Positions 7,601 through 9,629 of a stretch of DNA of 9,629 bases are shown piece by piece (position 1 is the first letter of the stretch; every line of letters starts with the position of its first letter). A program made the position numbers and the translations under genes. A model generated the notes under the pieces. That model saw nothing but the letters and a program-made list of their open reading frames with translations. It was not told the DNA's origin and searched no databases. This DNA comes from Planctomycetota bacterium (lineage in GTDB: Bacteria; Planctomycetota; Phycisphaerae; Phycisphaerales; SM1A02). The DNA lies in the NCBI GenBank assembly GCA_009926815.1, contig RFOC01000064.1, positions 1 through 9,629 on the forward strand, in the 5' to 3' direction.

Positions 7601-8058
7601 CCCATCGCCCGCGCCGCCTGCACGGGGCAACTGCCGGGCACGAGGTAGGGGTTGTCCTCCAGCAGGAGGACCACCCGTCCCTGCCCGGGGACGGCGCCAC
7701 GGCCATCGCGCCAGGCCGCGGCCATGGCGGCATCCAACTGGTCATTGGGCACCGCCACCAGGCTTCGTCGACCCATGGCGGCGCCGCGAAGGGCCAGCGA
7801 GACGCCTCGCGCCGCATCCACCACCGGGACCAGTCGGACGCCATGGCGCTCCAGCACCTCGACGCTCCGCTCGTCGGCGAGCGTGCGGAACAGCCCCTCC
7901 AGCGGGGGCCGGCGCGGCGCGAGAACCTGCTGCACGGCCAGTTCCGACTCCAGCACGCCCTTGAGCGTCGCGTCGAACGCGGTGCAGAGGGCGTGGCCAT
8001 CGCCGCGCGTCAGGGGCGGTCGCCAGGCGCCCGGGTCATGCGCCTCCGCCAGGCTCAT
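4684..8058 (-). CDS. Divergent indolepyruvate:ferredoxin oxidoreductase-like protein (fused IorA-IorB architecture), likely degenerate
   Basis: 1124 residues, close to the ~1150 of fused bacterial indolepyruvate ferredoxin oxidoreductases. Reading from memory of that family: residues 1-240 resemble the pyrimidine-binding domain (GVSLALRGAAMGRRSLVAVP; SPDDLEGLRNAVIDAFRMAESGGTTVAI). Residues 250-325 resemble its middle domain (GVLAVGPCALAARHLL; VGLAHPLDEASVVRLL). About 430-620 is a weak pyrophosphate domain. 660-860 is the IorB/POR-gamma domain (EADLLLGMDAVETLRAIG; DRLTDLVLLGVAFQRGLVPVSVQALEAALR). 870-1110 resembles the C-terminal region of fused forms. Expected cofactor features are missing: TPGMPPPA (438-445) stands where CPGCPHR is expected, LAGWRGDAP replaces GxGGQG, the GD-L (514-516) motif lacks its later Asn, and no ferredoxin-type Cys cluster exists. 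It may be an inactive or repurposed homologue. Start chosen at 8058: its ATG overlaps the HAD stop (ATGA) and has GGAG 9 nt upstream. An in-frame ATG at 8076 has no SD. Confidence 0.7.
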   Translation of the reverse strand: MSLAEAHDPGAWRPPLTRGDGHALCTAFDATLKGVLESELAVQQVLAPRRPPLEGLFRTLADERSVEVLERHGVRLVPVVDAARGVSLALRGAAMGRRSLVAVPNDQLDAAMAAAWRDGRGAVPGQGRVVLLLEDNPYLVPGSCPVQAARAMGIACLSPDDLEGLRNAVIDAFRMAESGGTTVAIAAHVSLLRSLDTLAMRPNRMLDRVDAALEMRRDRRGVGIPEGADALTVARRLELNRLASLPSPGELEPWGVLAVGPCALAARHLLHELGLAGRVPMLSVGLAHPLDEASVVRLLGRCANVVVLEPRPGSVADSVLKVAEAGRRGGERLASLWWDDLPSDGEDVPRLEINDGTRPSILARKIVHLLARVRPGQSIERRLARLDPRLESWRIPDRGEGLGASGAIAAVRGMVMEVAEALSERPLLPEEAPTVVWTPGMPPPAAERVATVELWDRRRFVAEGVSAVRQGARETRPRVLVVCDLGDEPGPDPERLARAVVPADAASPVQTLRGDLNDRPAFRELLRGAALRDGLTVLVAQDGPPARRDVAALDRSMAEADRLGFVPMQRAIWSADAACDVRPAPPEVMVEKGLERGSNPLRTEWTMEVLQDRAQGRLELRVRPLFEQVEVVRTKPPRPPELEPGAPRPGLPRFLHAEAGRWRAHLAGWRGDAPGLAAWVLCEAGRAMGYRVQSSFQTTPVGPGRRAWSQVLFTRLQAGEASLAAQTPYGEADLLLGMDAVETLRAIGPDPFLRVADPDRTWVVANDGPLDDQVDEARVRATRELDEAVRLACRPGDGWVRDIATVCRRTFLTDRLTDLVLLGVAFQRGLVPVSVQALEAALRRAEQRGFGRCLDAMLYGRALAAEWAPGEEPAPRRDPDHPVALVRRFLLEISRSGPLGNRAAARLRPLFGQLLRRTNAWRRDPAMLQTQRDLVNGLHRCWLWGGVSYAEAYARLVDGLLAVPGLAERAVLPLAEAMLVRDSVYVATMCTSPEQRRLTRRRLDVRPARGDRMERRFLYRVEGTLLGRFVRLDFRSSDWPARLLRTVGHALPHGVRGRPAARDLRDAVVELCSRAVSEPGLAVAFSEALDLLHDRAVAGELHGVAAATVRGWTAQAMRGERLST

Positions 8059-8948
8059 GCGGTCGCGCTCCGCCATGGAAGCGGAATCGACCCGTCGAGC
8101 AGCCGGGCCACCGCGTCGGCGAAGCCGTCCTCCGCGTGATGGGGGGCGACATGGTCGGCGTGCTCGAGCAGGCGGACATCGGCGTTCGCCATGGCCACGC
8201 CCACGGCGGCTCGCTGGATCATGCGAAGGTCGTTCAGCCCATCACCGACCGCGACCACGCGATCGGCTCCGATCCCCCGGGCGGTCCGAACCCGCTCGAT
8301 CATGGTCCACTTGTCGCTCTCGAGCGCGTAGATCTCCAGCAGGTGCGTCCGGCTGCCCACCGCCTGTTCCGCGGTCACCGCGCTCCAGGCCTGGATGGAC
8401 GCGCGGTCGCCGAATCGCTGCCGCATGGTCAGGCACACCGGTTCCAACCGGTCGGCCCGGTCGATGGCGCCCACCCGCAGCACGTGATCATGACCCACCT
8501 CGAGCGAGGCTTCCACGGAATCCACGCGACGCACCGGCACCGCATGGTGCTCCAGCCACCACACCGTCGCCGCGTCCAGGTGTCCCGTGCCGATCAGGCA
8601 GTAGTCGTGCTCCACCGCATGGTGGTCCCGAAGGAGGTGCGCCACCAGGCCGTGGCCGATCAGGGCCTCGGCGAGCTGGTGCACCAGACCGGTCTCCAGC
8701 GTCAGCCGGTCGAGCGTCTCGCCCGTGCGCCCATCGCTCAGCACGCTGCCGCCGGCCGTGACGGCGACGCCGTCGTGCCCGATGGCCTCCAGTGAACGCC
8801 TGCTCTCGCGCCAGCTGCGACCGGTGGCCGGCAGCACCGTCCAGCCCGCCTCCCGCAACCGATCCACCGCACGACGGTTGGCGGAACTCACGGATCCGCG
8901 ACCATCGAGCAGCGTCCCGTCCAGGTCCACGGCGATCAATCCGGGCAT
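8055..8948 (-). CDS. Cof-type HAD-IIB family phosphatase
   Basis: A 297-residue cytosolic hydrolase of the haloacid dehalogenase superfamily, Cof subfamily, which dephosphorylates sugar phosphates, nucleotides or flavin-type substrates. All four HAD motifs are visible. Motif I is AVDLDGTLLD, with the nucleophile D8 and D10. Motif II is the threonine of PATGRS (T42). Motif III is K213 in LEIYALESDKWTMIERV. Motif IV is GDGLNDLRMI (235-244, D236 and D240), followed by GVAMANA. The cap domain lies between motifs II and III, as in type IIB. The catalytic set is complete, so it should be active; the substrate cannot be told from sequence. It is the first gene of a two-gene unit: its TGA overlaps the ATG of the IOR-like gene. 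The start at 8948 is canonical (MPGLIAVDLDGT). There is no SD site, and a -10-like TATGCT lies only 6 nt upstream, suggesting a leaderless mRNA. Confidence 0.92.
   Translation of the reverse strand: MPGLIAVDLDGTLLDGRGSVSSANRRAVDRLREAGWTVLPATGRSWRESRRSLEAIGHDGVAVTAGGSVLSDGRTGETLDRLTLETGLVHQLAEALIGHGLVAHLLRDHHAVEHDYCLIGTGHLDAATVWWLEHHAVPVRRVDSVEASLEVGHDHVLRVGAIDRADRLEPVCLTMRQRFGDRASIQAWSAVTAEQAVGSRTHLLEIYALESDKWTMIERVRTARGIGADRVVAVGDGLNDLRMIQRAAVGVAMANADVRLLEHADHVAPHHAEDGFADAVARLLDGSIPLPWRSATA
8068..8071 (-). promoter_or_regulatory. Ribosome binding site deciding the start of the IOR-like gene
   Basis: Minus-strand GGAG, 9 nt before the ATG at 8058. The competing upstream ATG at 8076 has only pyrimidine-rich sequence before it. 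Together with the ATGA stop/start overlap, this favours the 8058 start. Confidence 0.6.
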
Positions 8949-8954
8949 CCGGCC

Positions 8955-8960
8955 AGCATA
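8955..8960 (-). promoter_or_regulatory. Candidate -10 element for the HAD-IOR-like unit
   Basis: Minus-strand TATGCT (4 of 6, including T1, A2, T6), ending 6 nt before the HAD ATG. Standard -10 to +1 spacing would put transcription start on the A of the ATG itself, giving a leaderless message. There is no recognisable -35 hexamer. Confidence 0.5.
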
Positions 8961-8982
8961 GGGAAACGCCAGGCCCGCCCGC

Positions 8983-8988
8983 TACACT
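8983..8988 (+). promoter_or_regulatory. Candidate -10 element for the YfgM/TPR-like gene
   Basis: TACACT (4 of 6, including T1, A2, T6) preceded by GC, 9 nt before the ATG at 8998. The predicted start near 8995 leaves a leader of about 3 nt. No SD site and no clear -35 are seen. Confidence 0.5.
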
Positions 8989-8997
8989 GTTCGCCCC

Positions 8998-9629
8998 ATG
9001 GACAAGCGCCTCAAGGACATCCAGCAAGGCACCCTGACCGAGAGCCGGCTGAACAGCGACTTCCTGTTCTGGCTGAAGGAGCAGGGTCCGAACTGGCTGC
9101 TTGGCGTGCTCCTGGTGCTGTGCGGCGTGCTGGGCTGGAACTGGTGGGGCCAGAAGCGCGAGGCCGGCCGGAACCAGGCGTGGACCGCGCTGACCAGTGC
9201 CGACACGCCCCAGGCCCTCGTCGACATCGCCACGGCGCACGGTGGGCACGACGCCATCGCCGTCCTGGCGAACCTGCAGGCCGCGGATCGATATCTCGAG
9301 GCCGTTCGCGCCGGCAAGCGTCCCGACTGGCAGCCTGCCGAAGGCGACGCCACGCTGACCCCGGAACTGCGGACGCAGTTCCTCGACGAGGCGGATCGCC
9401 TCTACCAGCGGGCCGCTGACGGCGTCGACCGGCGATCTCCCTCGCAGACGCTGCTGCTGGCCAGCGCCCACTTCGGTCGCGCCGCGGTGGCGGAGTGCCG
9501 TGGCGACGCGGCGGCCGCCGAGATCCAGTTGAAGGCGGTGCAGGACGCGACGCGCGAGAGCTACCCCGCGCTGGCCAAGATCGCCGACGATCGCCTGACG
9601 ACGCTGACCGGCATCCTGAAGCGGACCAG
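8998..9629 (+). CDS. Membrane-anchored YfgM/TPR-like protein, N-terminal part (runs off window)
   Basis: The frame is open from the ATG at 8998 to the window end (210 complete codons), with no stop seen. A short polar N-terminus (MDKRLKDIQQGTLTESRLNSDF) is followed by FWLKEQG and one strong hydrophobic segment, about 31-50 (PNWLLGVLLVLCGVLGWNWW). A basic QKRE and a long Ala-rich helical domain come next. Helices at about 58-106 and 122-187, including TLLLASAHFGRAAVAECRGDAAAAEIQLKAVQD, look like tetratricopeptide-type pairs. The layout (single N-terminal anchor, W-rich end, exported helical domain) resembles YfgM, the ancillary SecYEG subunit. The domain carries an insertion around 104-121. 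Strict homology to YfgM is an inference from architecture; a general TPR membrane protein is the fallback. It is divergent from the HAD gene across 49 bp, with no SD site. Confidence 0.65.
   Translation, partial: MDKRLKDIQQGTLTESRLNSDFLFWLKEQGPNWLLGVLLVLCGVLGWNWWGQKREAGRNQAWTALTSADTPQALVDIATAHGGHDAIAVLANLQAADRYLEAVRAGKRPDWQPAEGDATLTPELRTQFLDEADRLYQRAADGVDRRSPSQTLLLASAHFGRAAVAECRGDAAAAEIQLKAVQDATRESYPALAKIADDRLTTLTGILKRT

Noticed and set aside
8059..8076. Upstream in-frame start for the IOR-like gene at 8076
   Set aside because: It has no SD site; the ATG at 8058 has GGAG upstream and an ATGA overlap with the HAD stop. The choice is not certain.
6955..8139. 394-residue plus-strand frame antisense to the IOR-like and HAD genes
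   Set aside because: The sequence is rich in His/Gln/Arg without domains; the HAD motifs on the minus strand show the real coding strand.
706..9629. All seven visible stop codons being TGA, considered as a sign of codon reassignment
   Set aside because: Each TGA falls at the expected protein end, so TGA acts as stop. The bias fits high GC content.

Overview
This 9.6 kb window is GC-rich (roughly two-thirds G+C by eye) bacterial chromosome, packed with genes and with no gap over 50 bases. It looks planctomycete-like, possibly Phycisphaerae. This rests on the futalosine menaquinone gene mqnC, a membrane protein ending in two zinc ribbons of the 'CGY.L..L...CPECGR' kind that I associate with that phylum, and near-absence of Shine-Dalgarno (SD) sites at first genes. 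The assignment is inference, not proof. I saw no mobile element, CRISPR array, tRNA or rRNA. All seven genes whose stop lies in the window end in TGA.

Layout: (1) 3-740 (+), the 3' part of mqnC. (2) 1600-2490 (-), branched-chain aminotransferase ilvE, followed three bases later by a six-helix zinc-ribbon membrane protein (706-1596, -) whose 3' end overlaps mqnC tail-to-tail by 35 bp. (3) 2534-3595 (+), ispH, followed four bases later by rlmN (3600-4682, +); both encode iron-sulfur enzymes. (4) 8055-8948 (-), a Cof-type HAD phosphatase, joined by an ATGA overlap to a 1124-residue protein (4684-8058, -). That protein has the architecture of a fused indolepyruvate:ferredoxin oxidoreductase (IorA+IorB), but the cofactor motifs I would expect are missing or altered. 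(5) 8998 to the window end (+), a membrane-anchored YfgM/TPR-like protein that runs off the edge.

Two short divergent intergenic regions (2491-2533 and 8949-8997) must drive four transcripts. In each direction a TAnnnT -10-like hexamer ends only 6-11 nt before the ATG, so these mRNAs are predicted to be leaderless or nearly so. Two of the three downstream genes (the membrane protein and the IOR-like gene) have a GGAGG or GGAG SD site; rlmN has no clear one.

Most of the window is housekeeping: isoprenoid and menaquinone precursors, branched-chain amino acids, rRNA/tRNA methylation. mqnC and ispH both feed menaquinone synthesis (head group and isoprenoid tail) but are in separate transcription units. 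The item most worth follow-up is the degenerate oxidoreductase-like protein paired with the HAD phosphatase; its function is unknown.
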